In this document: positions 9,030-20,910 of the stretch, in pieces | How the letters are laid out: each line of letters opens with the position of its first letter | How positions within the stretch are numbered: position 1 is the stretch's first letter | Notes under the pieces: generated by a model | Told to the model about the DNA's origin: nothing | What the model saw: only the letters and a program-made list of their open reading frames with translations | The model's database searches: none | Translations under genes and position numbers: made by a program | Assembly: GCF_000213175.1 (NCBI RefSeq) | Contig: NW_009799103.1 | Span: forward strand, 43,585-107,584 | Length of the DNA: 64,000 nt | Source: Neurospora tetrasperma FGSC 2508 | Taxonomy: Eukaryota; Ascomycota; Sordariomycetes; Sordariales; Sordariaceae | Direction: 5' to 3'

Positions 9030-12029
9030 TCACCCGTCCATCATGTCCACGTCCATGTCCACATCCACATAAGGGTGAACAGGCCACCAACGCTGCCAAA
9101 CCTCGGGCGCATCCCCATCCCCCTCATCCTCACTGGGCAAGTACACCTCGGGGGCGTCCGCCGGTGCAGGCGCTGGCTTGGACATGACTGTCAGCTTGTC
9201 AGGATCTGCATGGCCTTGCAGAAACCAGTCCGGGGCGCTAAACCCCGTCATTATCCACCGCGTGAATGACATGGGCCTGCTGAACTTCTCCAAAACCACA
9301 AACTCATCATTCTCATCGTAAGGGGGGAATACAAAGTCAAAGTCTAACCACTGCCCGTTGCTGTTATTTTCACCGAGGCGTTGGTTCTGCCTAAGAAGCT
9401 GCTTGTACTGGTCCATGAGAGCCTGCCACAACCTCTTGGAGATGGGGTACTTCTTCATGGGTTGTTTGATTCTCTCATTCTCCGTGGCAAAGAGCATGTC
9501 CCAGCGAGCTTTGTAAAGGGATGTCAGGCTCTTGGGTGAAGGCCATGTTAATGTCCCGTGGGGCCTGGCGAACTCTCTGCAGACCATAGGCAGGTAGATT
9601 TCGCTGGGGTCAGTGACATCAGGCCTGGCCAAACTGACGTTGGGAGGCTCGTCCAGGGAAGTCCAGAACAATGGATACTTGAAAAAGGCACCGGCAGCCC
9701 GGGCGTGCTGGCTCGGAAACCAGCGGTTGGGCAAGGATACTTTGCTGGTGGTAGCTGTCGGCGCGGATGGAGGTGCTGCATTCTTCCCCACTGAGATTGA
9801 CCAGTCATACGGAAGAGACGCATGCATCATAACTTCGAGCATGCAAAAGGGCCACAGGGCCGGATGATGGTGAAATTCGAAGAACCAGAAGGGTGCGGTC
9901 CCGGGCGGGGCAGGGGTCAAATTGTAGGGTGTACTCAGATCGAAGGCGAGTTCATTGAGGTAGCTGCTGTATTCCTTGACTGCGGCTTCCGCATCGGCAC
10001 GGTTTCGTTGAAGGACCGCCTGTCGGAACTGGTCAATCAGTCGGCGTAGGCGCAGAAACGAGTACGGGGTTTTCTGCCAGATCCGGTAAGACTGCTTGTA
10101 CCAAGGCCGTAGGCTTTTCCACAGCTTTTTGCGGAACTCCATGTATTGGAACGTCTGCTCTTCCTCTAGCCGGAACCTCTGCATCTGGTTCGGTACTATC
10201 GGTTGGTGACGCAACAGCGACGGTTGCACGTGTCCCCTGGCGTGGTACATCCGCACATGGTTCCCCCTGCTGATCCTTTGCTTAGTGCGCACCACTGGTT
10301 CAGCTTTGAGCGCGCTTTTCCCGTATACAGCAACATGAGAATCCCAAAAGCTCTGGGACTGGAACCGGGAACACCAGTATGTAGGTAGGGGGCTCATCTG
10401 CGAGGTAACTCTATCCAGCGCACCACGCAAGGAACCATCTAGTTCCTGTAGTTCTTTACCTTTTACACGTACTGTCGGGTCATCAAGCCATGATTGTGCA
10501 ATAGTAAACGCAGGGCCAGCCCGGGAGAGGAAGTCGCTGTCAGGCACAAAGACGTTCACAGGTCCAATTATTGTGACAGCGTCAAGAAGAGATTGTTCCT
10601 GTGACCAACCCAGTTCTGCAGAAACTTCATTTTTATAATACTGTGTGACATCGAAGACTTCTGGATTAGCAAATTAAATAGGTACGTTTGGATGGTAACG
10701 TTCAATGAGTCGACTTACCGGTTCATATTGCCACCCGCCTGAGCAAGTACTGACATAGACTCTTGCCTGCTGAAGTGCATGCTACGCAACATGGGTTAGT
10801 CTACGACTGGAGTAGATTAACTAGGAAGACAGGTGATGCTACTTGCCATAAACTCGTGTACTATCTAGCAAGCTCGTGTCAGCTTTGGTTGATTTATATG
10901 CCCCAGGGGCTTCAGGGACGCTCAGGATCATACTTACTACGAGCGCTAACTGGAGTCGTGTGGTGTGTTTGGAAGCAACTTCCTCTGGAGTATTTGAGAT
11001 GGAAAGCAACGCTTCGAGAAGCATAGTGTTGATTTTGATATCGGTGAACACCTCGGGGTCATGCGGGTGTGGAAGGGCGCTGGGATTAAGAGGTTTCTCC
11101 ATCACCGTTCGCAGTTGTGCTGAGCTGCAATAACCGGCTGTGACACCGCCCGGCTGGCCCGATGACCCATACTTGTCCAAATCCCGCGGATCAAAAAACG
11201 ACCAGATAATCCACTGTGATAGAAGCTCAATTTGGTGCCATATTCGGTTGGCGATCCGCTGGTCGGGCTGCTTGAGCCCTATTCCAGCCTCCCCGGGCGA
11301 AACCATCCGCTGGGGCATACGATTTCCTGAGAGTGGTAGGACATTCGGAATCGGATCCGTGGATCCCTCCAGCATTGCAGAAATCCAGTCGCCGTAAAGG
11401 ACGTGATGCAGCATCCTATTGGCCATTTCAATCGCGACTCGCAGTTCACCCCAGAGGCCGTTGTCGTCTACACTCCAATCTCGAGTGTTCGTAGGGCGCC
11501 CGTTGACGTCCTTTTCCAACACAACACCCCGCAAATCATACCACCGGCTGCGGCGGAAGGCTATGTGCCACTTGCTCTCGTCAACGTGGATAAGATCAAT
11601 GTCCGGGAATTGCTCAACTGTGACGCTGATATTGGAAAGTTGCATGATTGAGAGGTCCGTCATAAAGACCTCTTGCCAGTAACTTGTCCCTATGATACCT
11701 TGGTTGAGGGAAGGAAGCTCCCAAGTTCTGAGGCCGTGAAGAGCGACCTGCTGCCACCGTTCGGTACAGAACAATTCGTCCAGCTGCACGCCCGAGGGCT
11801 TCGGTATGGACTTTGGCATCGGATGCGCGTGTGTAGCCGCCTCCTGCAGCGCTCGCTTATGCGTCCACCAAAGGTCTTCAGCGAGACCGTACGGTCCGTC
11901 AACAGTCGGGAACATGGGAAGTAATCCAGAGGAGATAATGCCGTTGCTGTCCTCATGTAGCTTAACCCCCCATCGCTCGAACAAATGATCCCCACGACGG
12001 CGCGGAGGAGGTAATTGTTGGTTTGCCAT
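9030..12029 (-). CDS. Large unrecognised protein, exon phases do not join
   Basis: Two long coding blocks on one strand: 12029-10843 (ATG with A at -3, start MANQQLPPPRRRGDHLFERW) and 10660-9030 (ends DVDMDVDMMDG). Between them are two good introns: 10842-10782 (branch GACTAAC, acceptor TAG) and 10718-10661 (donor GTAAGT, branch TGCTAATC, acceptor CAG), with a 63-nt middle exon. With these sites the second junction is off by one base: the upstream exons leave phase 2 and the downstream frame needs phase 1. A weak donor after 10735 (G|GTGGCA) would restore the frame and give about 950 residues. Alternatively there is an indel, or two genes. Both blocks are Trp- and His-rich soluble-looking sequence with no motif I can name. 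Confidence 0.6.
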
Positions 12030-12388
12030 GATGGGTATGCGACGAAAGGAAGGAAGTCGATGTAGACAAGTGCGCGGAAGAAGCTGAAAAAAAGTCAGAG
12101 TGACTTTCACACCGTATGCGTCGACCAAGTCGCTGGGAAACTGCGTACTTATGCCTGGATGAGCCAAGGGGCTTCTGGCTCGTCGCGAGATCTCTGGGTA
12201 AACAAAGCATGCCCGGATCCAGTAACTCTGTGCTGGGTACCTAAGGCGGCATGGACAAAGGCACTCCGGACGCGGATGCGGGTAGTCATTTGTTGTGTCC
12301 AAGCATGGCATCATTCGGGGGAGGAGCTACGGTAAGAATCCTTTGTCTTGAACCTAAGCTCCAACGCATCCCTGGCAAACTGGCCGGG

Positions 12389-13957
12389 TCAAAGCTTTAT
12401 CCTCGACACCACGAGCATGGCAAGCGCATAATAAGCAGCGCTCAGAAAGTACGGTAAACCCAGCGCCCACCCGCCGACCTTGACGCCTTGCACCCATAAA
12501 GCAGCCATGGTCGGTGCTCCGACCAGCAAGCCTACCGTTTTGACCAGCATAACGATTGAGAAAATCTGAGCTTCCGAAACCACAACAGTGGCATCACCAG
12601 CCGCGCTCATCCCCGGCCCACTGGGGTCTGGTAATAACGACGGTGATTTGAGTAGCGAGTACGTAAACATGGGGAGTGCGATGCCCATGGCGTAAAGCAG
12701 CAGTGACGGTACCAGTGTCCAAATCGTCGTAGCCATGGCTATAGCGACGACACCCAGAACAGAAAAGATAAGGCATGTTTGAGCATAGCTGATGTTGTAT
12801 CCATCGGCCACCTTGTGGTCCTGAATCGTGAAGACGTCCGGGTCCGAGAGGCGTCGGGACTGAAAGGAAGACAATGGAGAAGATTGGGATCGGCGCCGGC
12901 GCAAGATAGTAGGGATAATAAGGTAGAGAAGGAAAAAGTTGAAGACTGCCTTTCCCGATAGCAAGTAGCCGACCGAGGTAAACTTCCACCCATATCGCTT
13001 AGAGATGTACTGGGCCATGAGCTTGGTGTCGGAGCTGGCCAGAGAGGTAAAGAAGAAGCTAGCGAGCAGGAGTGTAAAGTTGGGCGGGTAGCTGGTTATG
13101 ACCTTGAAGACGGACGAAATGCGACCAGAGACGGACTCTTTGAAGCTTGTGATGCTGAGCGTGGGATCCGGACGATAAGGGAGGTCTTGCGGTAGCAGGG
13201 GCGCTATCGACTCTTGGTCGTGCTGGCGTCTATGACTGCCGGTGTTTGATGCGGGAAGACCGGAGATGACGGGCACAGCGGCGAGAAGAAGGACGACGCC
13301 GGCACACAAAGGAAGCCACAGCAGTATGCTCATGGTGCCAGAGGCCAGAGCAGGACCAAGCTGGGCGGCGAATATGGCCGAGACTGCATTCACCTGGCCG
13401 AAGAAGGTAGCTCTTTGCACATCGTCATGGGTAGCCGACGAGACCAGCGAGTACACAATCGAGTTGAAGACACAGTCTCCGCCGAGGACTGACGAGAGCG
13501 GGCCAAGGGCAAGGGCGGGCAGGGGAAGGGCGTGGTCGAAGTAGCCGACGGCAAGCGTCCAGCAGAGCACAATGACGCGAGGCACGAGGTTGAGCCGCAG
13601 GACTTGGGCGTGGCCGTAGCGGTCAGCAAGCAACACGAGGGGGATGGTCATGACAAAGTCGCCAGCAACCCAGCCTGTCTCCATGAGGCCCATCATGCTA
13701 CCCAGATCCTGCTGGATGCCGTCCAGCTTGCACAGCTCCTCGGGCACGCTTCCATCATGGCCAATTGCCGAAGGGTCGGCGTCGAGATAGAAGTCGCGGC
13801 AGAGTCTGCGTTCAATGACACGGTTGAGTGGGATCTGGTAGAGACTCCAGGCGAGATTGACAAGGGCGACTAGTACCAGCAGAGAGCGAATCGAGGGGGA
13901 GGATTTGGTCGTGATGGCGGAGGAGGGGGAAGGGGAAGAGAACGGCGTGCGGGGCAT
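12389..13957 (-). CDS. MFS transporter
   Basis: Single-exon 522-residue frame from ATG 13957. About 12 hydrophobic segments are visible in two halves separated by a polar loop (about residues 225-290). The loop after TM2 carries the MFS motif A-like LADRYGHAQVLRL, and the N-terminus is short and Ser/Pro-rich. The first extracellular loop is long and holds two cysteines (ERRLCRDFYLD, EELCKLDG). The substrate cannot be deduced; the architecture resembles fungal MFS proteins of the multidrug/unknown class rather than sugar porters, since PESPR and PETKG motifs are absent. It lies just upstream of the unrecognised leftward gene that starts at 12029, separated by about 360 bases with no supported gene. 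Confidence 0.85.
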   Translation of the reverse strand: MPRTPFSSPSPSSAITTKSSPSIRSLLVLVALVNLAWSLYQIPLNRVIERRLCRDFYLDADPSAIGHDGSVPEELCKLDGIQQDLGSMMGLMETGWVAGDFVMTIPLVLLADRYGHAQVLRLNLVPRVIVLCWTLAVGYFDHALPLPALALGPLSSVLGGDCVFNSIVYSLVSSATHDDVQRATFFGQVNAVSAIFAAQLGPALASGTMSILLWLPLCAGVVLLLAAVPVISGLPASNTGSHRRQHDQESIAPLLPQDLPYRPDPTLSITSFKESVSGRISSVFKVITSYPPNFTLLLASFFFTSLASSDTKLMAQYISKRYGWKFTSVGYLLSGKAVFNFFLLYLIIPTILRRRRSQSSPLSSFQSRRLSDPDVFTIQDHKVADGYNISYAQTCLIFSVLGVVAIAMATTIWTLVPSLLLYAMGIALPMFTYSLLKSPSLLPDPSGPGMSAAGDATVVVSEAQIFSIVMLVKTVGLLVGAPTMAALWVQGVKVGGWALGLPYFLSAAYYALAMLVVSRIKL

Positions 13958-14994
13958 CGTATTGCCGCCTTGGATCGTATTGTATTGTCACTTCAATTGT
14001 GATGATGGGTAGAGAATGTGAACGGACTTAAGCATGTGGCCTTTCTAAGGTGGAACGACGAAAGGGAAAAAGCATGTCATGTTTCGGTGTCGCGGTGGTG
14101 GTGGTTGATGTTGTCCTCGAGACGGAGTCCATGAGAGCAAAATAGGAGCAGATGTCTAAGTGTACAGTAGCAAGAGAAGATGGAAAGATGGAGTTTTGAA
14201 GAGCAGATCAAATGTCCAGAAGTAGTGATTGGGCCAAGGTTGGCATTCCCGACGAGGGAAACATGATCTGATGGAAGGTGATGTTGACTGCAGTGGTCAA
14301 CTGCGGGGATATTTTAACGGATGGAAGTTCAATGTCTCTCCACCTCACCGCGATCGCAGAAGGGCCGCCCCACTTGATACCCCCGGGCCCCGCCGGCTAG
14401 AGCGCCCGGGCGTGCCCACTCCCCTCGTGTAGGTCGGGTCCCGTTAGGTTGTCCGGCCAGTGGGTCAGCAGGCTCAACTGCCCCTGAAACAATCCAAGAC
14501 ACAGCCTCGGCTGGGCCCGACCCTCCGCTGATTGACGGGAGATTGCCAGGGGCATGCCACCTAACCAAACCGGACGTGGGGTCTCTCGCTTCAAGTCCAA
14601 TCGGCGCATCCAATTCCGCCAACTCAAAGGGTTCGTTTCTCGAACCACAATTCAGGGGATCATCATCAGCGAGTCCATTCATCCTCTTGATGCGAAGTCT
14701 CCTTTGCCCTACTCTTTTCTACTCCACAGCGATATTTACTACCCGCTTGCCACAAATATGACCTCGAGGTAGTTGCGCGCGCAGTCTCATTGAACGCCCA
14801 CGATACCATCACCTAATCTCTACAACAAGGTGCGCTCGGATCCTCACAACCACACGCGAAACAGGCAGGATCCTGAAATCACCGGCCACAAGAACCAAAT
14901 ACGTTCAGACAAAAGAACAAAGTCGAACCAAGTCAACCGGGCGCGAGAAAGACTTCCACAGGGACTAGCCTAATCGATTCGATTTACCATCATC
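13958..14994. other. Bidirectional promoter region
   Basis: One kilobase between the leftward MFS gene and the rightward ERV2-type gene. It includes a GC-rich patch near 14370-14460. No coding frame is supported. Confidence 0.55.
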
Positions 14995-15736
14995 ATGGCG
15001 CGAAGGCCGCACATTACGCTGATGCTCGTCGTCGGCGTCATTCTCTTTGTGTTTACGACCTACATGCTCTCCTCGAGTGGCTCCTCGGGGGTGGTACAGC
15101 ATGCAGAGACTCTCGATTTAGGCGGAAGTAGCGGCAGCGGAGATCACAAGAGTGCCAGTGGCGATGGCGGCAGCAAGTCCGCGTTTGGCATATCGGATAA
15201 CATCCTCAAGGGCGGCTCTATCGCGCCCAAGCTGGAGAATGCGACGGCCAAGTATGTCTATCATGTCCATTACATCGCACCATACATCACGCTATACCCC
15301 TCTGGCCAGGCATCATTTCGCTAACCACAATAACCACTACAGAGCAGAACTAGGCCGCGCTTCCTGGCGTCTCTTCCACACCATGATGGCGCGCTTCCCC
15401 GAGACCCCGACCGCCGAAGAATCGTTGGCTTTGAAAACCTACATCCAGCTGTTCGCGCGCCTCTACCCCTGTGGCGACTGCGCATCGCACTTCCAGAAGC
15501 TGCTAAAGAAGTATCCACCGCAAACGAGCGGGCGCAACGCGGCGGCCGGATGGGCCTGCTTTGTCCATAATGAGGTCAACAAGCGCCTCAAGAAAGAGCA
15601 ATTTGACTGTAACAAGATTGGGGATTTCTATGATTGTGGCTGTGGGGATGAGGGTGCCAAAAAGGCGGGGGAAGCTGGCGCTGGGGCAGAGGTCAAAACA
15701 GAGACAAAGAAGGGAGGAGATCTCAAGATGGATTGA
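14995..15736 (+). CDS. ERV2: Erv/ALR FAD-linked sulfhydryl oxidase, membrane-anchored (ERV2 type)
   Basis: Exons 14995-15251 and 15343-15736 (intron donor GTATGT, branch CTAAC, acceptor CAG) give 216 residues. Residues 6-24 form an N-terminal hydrophobic anchor (HITLMLVVGVILFVFTTYML), then a Gly/Ser-rich linker, then the Erv domain from about residue 87 (ELGRASWRLFHTMMARFP). The redox-active YPCGDC motif has Cys129 and Cys132; HF near C-ASHFQ and the HNEVNKRL segment are FAD-binding features of the family. A C-terminal cysteine set (CNKIGDFYDCGC) may serve as the shuttle pair. Family members pass electrons from protein thiols to oxygen, making disulfides. The anchor points to the ER lumen (Erv2) rather than mitochondria (Erv1). 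Confidence 0.92.
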
Positions 15737-16697
15737 GGGTTGAATAGGAGGAAAAGTTAATCTGCACTTGTAGGGAGGTGAGAATCACGCATGGACATCA
15801 AGTGGCCTTGGGCGGCTTGTGCCGGTATGCCCATTGAGTAGAGCCGGAAATGTCTTGGATATTGCAGTCGTAACACCGATATCGACTGGTGTCCTGTCGC
15901 AATTCGGACGAACTCGACCCAAGGGGGGTTCAGATTCCAAGGCGCTGTCGAAATGAAGTTGTCAAAGACATGGATTTGCCTGCTCCTATACCGCCGCCAG
16001 CTCCAGGGCCCTTTGCGAACAAAGCCGTTGAGATATTGAGCATTGGTCATTTGTATTGATAGGTAATTACCTCTGTGCCGTGGTTGGTCAACGAAAGACA
16101 ATGGCAAGGCAATTCCCTTCCTTTGTTGTCTCATTGGTTACGCTGCCGTATATACATAAACCCCGGTTAGAGAATATCGCTCCATTGCAGAGAGCCCGAC
16201 GATGACGTTATCAGATGGAGTCGAATCGCGTGAAAGAGACTGATAAGATAAGAACAATCGATACGACCCGGACCTACCCACCTCGAGGCGGCTTCCACTT
16301 CCAGCCGGCTTCCAGCTCATGGCGGCCGGCTATCGCACGTGATCCACTTGAGTGAAAGCCAAGCCAAGCCCGCCGTCTGCAACACGCGTGTTTGGAGCTG
16401 CCTTGAGCTGAGGGGGCCTGAGCTTCCCGTCCACTCAACTGGCCGTCCCGCCTTCTGATGGGCCCGCCTTCGCCGCCTTCGAGGTTCACCCAGCGTTCGT
16501 TGGAGCTTCCTTTCAATAGTACAACGAACAACAACACAACTTGAAGGGAACTGACAAACCATAACGATTCCACAACTCCACGCCTTTGTCCTCTCGATTT
16601 ACACTACGACGAGTGTCCGACCGACTGTTCACGAGACTGTCCAACACCTTGATTGCGCATCACGTTAGAACGACAACCACTCGATAGCCCCGTCATC
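15737..16697. other. Intergenic region before the proteasome gene
   Basis: About 0.96 kb with the 3' region of the ERV2-type gene and the promoter of the proteasome gene. A CACGTG hexamer sits at about 16335. No gene is supported; several overlapping minus-strand frames lack any motif. Confidence 0.55.
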
Positions 16698-18021
16698 ATG
16701 GAATTTGGAACGTCGGGCGTGCTCAGCGAAGGTGAGCTCCAACTTCCATTCGGCGTCGCATTCCATATCAAGTCATCACCATCACGGCGTCACCACTGCC
16801 TACAAGTCAACAACCTACCAACTCTCTCCGAGTCTCGCAACCCCCTGCCGTCAACACCGTACCCCCTCCGTGGTTGATCGCAGACGACACATGTTAACCG
16901 CTACTGTCTCCTACAGATGGCATCCATGTCGATATGGACAGGTTGAAGAAGGGTGAGGTCAAGTAAGTACACCACACTGCGCGCCCATGGTTCTAGTTCC
17001 AATCCCACCTATCATATAGTCGCAAGCGATGCGCATGAACAAATGAAGCAGTCAGCTAACTTTCTTGTCTGCTAATAGTTTGGGTACCTCGATGTAAGCT
17101 TCCCCCGACCTTCTATCCCTCCCTAACGACATCGAGCCTCTCGACGATACGACAGGATCCCGGGTATCCACAAGCGAAGCAGCAGCGGTGTCTAACGAGC
17201 CTAATATAAATACAGTATGGCGGTCACATTCAAGGACGGTGTTATTCTCGGTTAGTGTCTTCCAGCCAACAACACTACACACCCTTGGATTCCGGAGACA
17301 GAATCGTCGATCGCAGGCTGACACCTTGAACAGGAGCCGACTCCCGCACAACCACAGGCGCCTACATCGCCAACCGCGTAACGGACAAGCTGACCCAAGT
17401 ACACGACACCATCTGGTGCTGTCGCTCCGGATCCGCCGCCGATACACAAGCCGTCGCCGACATTGTGCAATACCAGCTGGGATTGTACCACATGGTCAAC
17501 GGCAGGCCTCCGACGACACAGATTGCGGCTGCTGTCTTCCAGGAGATTGCTTATGCCAACAAGGATAGGTTGACGTATGTTTTTGGTGGCCCCCTTCCCT
17601 TCATCTCACTTTGCTGCGTTTCTCTCTCTCTCTCTTGCGCCCCCTTCCTCTTCTCTTATCATGCACAGGTCGGATTCCGTGCTGACTATTGGATTTCAAC
17701 AGTGCCGGCCTCATTATTGCCGGCTGGGATGCCCGCCACGGTGGTCAAGTGTACAACATTCCGCTCGGCGGCTCCCTGCACAAGCAGCCGTATTCGATCG
17801 GTGGTTCCGGTTCCACATACATTTATGGTTACTGCGACGCCAACTGGAAGGAAGGAATGGAGGAAGCCGAAGCCGTAGCGTTTGTCAAGGAGGCACTCAA
17901 GGAGGCGATCAAGTGGGATGGCTCCTCGGGAGGTGTCATCAGGATGGTGGTGTTGACGGAGAAGGGCGCCGACAGGCATTTGTATTTGCCGGATTCGGAT
18001 TACAAGGTGAGGCACCAGTGA
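16698..18021 (+). CDS. PRE3: 20S proteasome beta-1 subunit (caspase-like), PRE3 ortholog
   Basis: Six exons: 16698-16731, 16917-16962, 17079-17093, 17216-17250, 17334-17574, 17703-18021. They sum to 690 nt and 229 residues, with all phases consistent. The product matches the beta-1 pattern from end to end: propeptide of 29 residues, then [20 protein letters not shown] with mature Thr1 at residue 30, Asp17 at 46 and Lys33 at 62. Then come [32 protein letters not shown] and [14 protein letters not shown]. After autocleavage before Thr30 the subunit cleaves after acidic residues within the 20S core. Exon 3 has only 15 nt and encodes the cleavage site. Individual exons 1-4 are too short to be noticed by length. 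Confidence 0.97.
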
Positions 18022-20474
18022 TGGGATCTCGGAGAATGGGCTGGTTGGGCTCGTGGAAATGATGGTCATCTATCTGTAACCCGAATGGGCGGATGAAATG
18101 TAGCAGGAGACGAGCCAAAGGTCCAGCCTCAGCCTTCAGCCAAGAAAGTACACCAGAGAAGGTGTGTTAATACGAAATGATACATAAGAAGACAAGACGT
18201 TAGACCATGGTCTGGATGGCAGGAAGACTAAAAACAACACTGTTTCCTGCAGGCTTAACTGATACAGCTGGAACATGAGGATAAGTTGGCCTTCATTCAT
18301 GTTCATAAGCGGGACCTCTCGTATTTGGATAAGGTGCTGTAATTATTAGGTAGCATATATCTATCACAGCTATGCTACTATACCCCACTATGGATGAGGC
18401 GTGGCGAACCCGACGGGAGGTTGGCGATGGGTAGGTGTCCATGGTTTGGCGTCATAGTTGTTGTTACACAAGGGTAGAGCCAATAACGTCAAGATGCCAT
18501 TCTTTAACGCAAAAGCTACCGCCGTTATGGGTTCATCACATCTTCTACTTCTTGAAAGCCAAATAGATCAAAGTAGATATGTAGCCTCGATAAGCGCCAG
18601 CGGAGTGAAAGTGAGGAGTTTTGCTAGGATCCATTGCCACATCACTCGCCAACGATACCAAGTCTGCTGCTCATCAGCGAGGTCGGCGGCGAGTTTGTTG
18701 CGTCAAACGCGGTTACACGAAGAACCCACTTCATACGTCAATGTTCCCATTGATACGTAACGATGTTAATACGTGGAATACGTAAATTACCAATCGATGG
18801 CTTCACATATAGTAGTACCGGTCGCAAGCGTGGCCGTCCTCTGGCTGTGGTACGAGGACTTGGATACCTCCTTGCTGTCTTACCTCTGCCATTCTAGACC
18901 GGCTTCAATATAGCTTCGAACTTTAATGAACTTAGGTGTAATGTGTTTTGTGGTCGAGGCTTCCGTTCTTACAGGTACCCAGTACCTGTAAACGCCAGCT
19001 TATCGTAAAATTACACGCTTCAACTCTTCGATCTCACGTCTCTTTTCATCTAAGAGAGCCATCTATACAGCTCCTACCAACTAAGACGCCCTTCAAGCCA
19101 TCCACGGCGCTGGACGTGGCAGGCAAGCATATCCTACCTACCTCTACCTTGAACAGGCGGATATATTGTTTGCTGGCAGCCTGGTCTCCCGTCCCAGGGT
19201 TGGGCTACATCGTAACCGACCTTGCATCTAATAGGCTGAAGGGCAATGGCGTCAACAGCGACATAGTGGCATACAGAAGATAGACAACAAAGACAACTGA
19301 CGCGCGATGGGCCGAGCAAGTAAGGTGAGTGACCAGGATGTCGGTCAGCGGTCATCGGTTTAAAATGGGAGGTTGGTTCAGTTTTTTTGTAAAAGGCTGA
19401 TATGGTCAAGTTGATACGGACCACATACCTACCTACATAGGCAAGTAATCTCGGAATTCGTTTGTGTGTGCTTCCACTGCTTGTTGTACAACGCACCTAG
19501 CATAGCATGCATGACGCGCACGATATTACCGTTGACGAGGATAGGCGCATCCTTGTTTTTCCTTTTGTTGAGGTAGAGGTCGTAGAGTTGTGGATGGATG
19601 TGGAAGGGCGTCATGTCGCGAGATGGGCTGTCTGGTGGTTGTATTCCTGTTGTTTCCTCTTCTTTCTCAATGTTTACTCGACTTGCGCGCCCACGTGTTG
19701 ACGTTCCGCTTTTGTGGTTGGTGTTTTATCCCGAGGACCTGAAGGGGGCATGGATCAAAGTTACGCCTACCTAGGAAGTTCAGCTGAGGACTAGTAATAA
19801 TGATCCACTGTTGTATACCTCTCTCAGTTCGCGTAATATTCAGTTACAATACACTACGCTACCATCCGTCCCGCGTACAGCCAGACACAGCCCCGTAGCG
19901 ACCCCGTAGCGACGCCCCCGGCGGCAGTGCCCACCAAAGCTGAAGCCTAGGCACCGGGAAGGAAGCCCCCACTCTGGGGTGGGCGTTTCGACCTGATGCC
20001 GTCCCGATACCGATTAGTACCTTACTAGCTTGGCAATTACCTACACTACACTAGTACTCTACCTTACCTCATCCTCTGTGTTTCCGCAATCCAACCCGAC
20101 GGACCATCCAATTTCGACAAGTCCCGTCTTGATTGCAGTTTGCAACCTCCCGCCATCGCATCAATCCCGCAGTCATTGGACTTATGAGAGTCGCCGTGAC
20201 TGACTCTGTTTGCATCGACACCGACCGCAGCCTCGACATCCATCCAACCATCCATCCATCCATCCATCCACTCTTCCAACCAGCCAGCCAGTTCCGTACC
20301 ACAAATGACGACCCGGTAAACGCCTCCGATACCACTTCGCTTCTACTCCAACATCCGACCGCAATAGCATCCATCATACGACGACAGTTTTCGATAGACG
20401 CCGCGACAACAGGCAAACACCCAGACTTCCAGACGCCAGATAGACACAGACAGACAAGAGACAACCAGCAGACA
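18022..20474. other. 2.4-kb intergenic and upstream region of the cyclin gene
   Basis: No protein frame is supported. The region holds a cluster of TACGT elements (18750-18790), a CACGTG hexamer at 19692-19697, a duplicated CCCCGTAGCGA near 19890-19912 and a CATC repeat at 20236-20273. The last 500 bases are probably promoter and long 5' leader of the cyclin gene. Confidence 0.55.
20236..20273. repeat. (CATC)n microsatellite in cyclin upstream region
   Basis: Imperfect CATC/CCAT tetranucleotide repeat about 240 bases upstream of the cyclin start. Confidence 0.8.
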
Positions 20475-20495
20475 ATGCCAGGATGGCTGCTCTAA
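20475..20495 (+). promoter_or_regulatory. Overlapping uORF of the cyclin gene
   Basis: ATG at 20475 opens a six-codon frame (MPGWLL) that ends at TAA 20493-20495. It starts upstream of the main ATG (20483), overlaps it out of frame, and its stop shares an A with the in-frame ATG at 20495 (TAATG). Scanning ribosomes would meet it first. This arrangement could reduce initiation at 20483 or direct reinitiation at Met5. Confidence 0.6.
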
Positions 20496-20877
20496 TGGGT
20501 GACGTCTTTACCGATACTCCGCGCTTCCACGACAGGATGCACCCTCAACACTCCTCGTCCCACTATCAAAGCCCCTCCCACTCCTCCTCCTCGCCATCAA
20601 CGACCACCTCGTCCGCGGCCGCCACCCGCCCAAGAACGACCTCGATCCATAACCCTCAGTCTCGCCCGACCCCGAGCCCTAGGAGGCAGGCCGCCGCAAT
20701 CGCTACGACTCCAATTCCACGATATGCTTCCTCTTCGCAGCAACAGCAACCTCAAGGCTGGATGGAGTCCACCCCAAGCACCGATGACGCACAGGCAAAG
20801 CACCACCAAGAGTTCACCGGAGGCGCGTCCCGTTTCCCTTCCCCACCTTCGTCTGCTTCTCCAAACAGACCCCTCCG

Positions 20878-20910
<33 letters not shown>

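Noticed and set aside
12389-13957. MFS transporter and neighbours as a secondary-metabolite cluster
   Set aside because: No polyketide synthase, NRPS, terpene or tailoring genes surround it.
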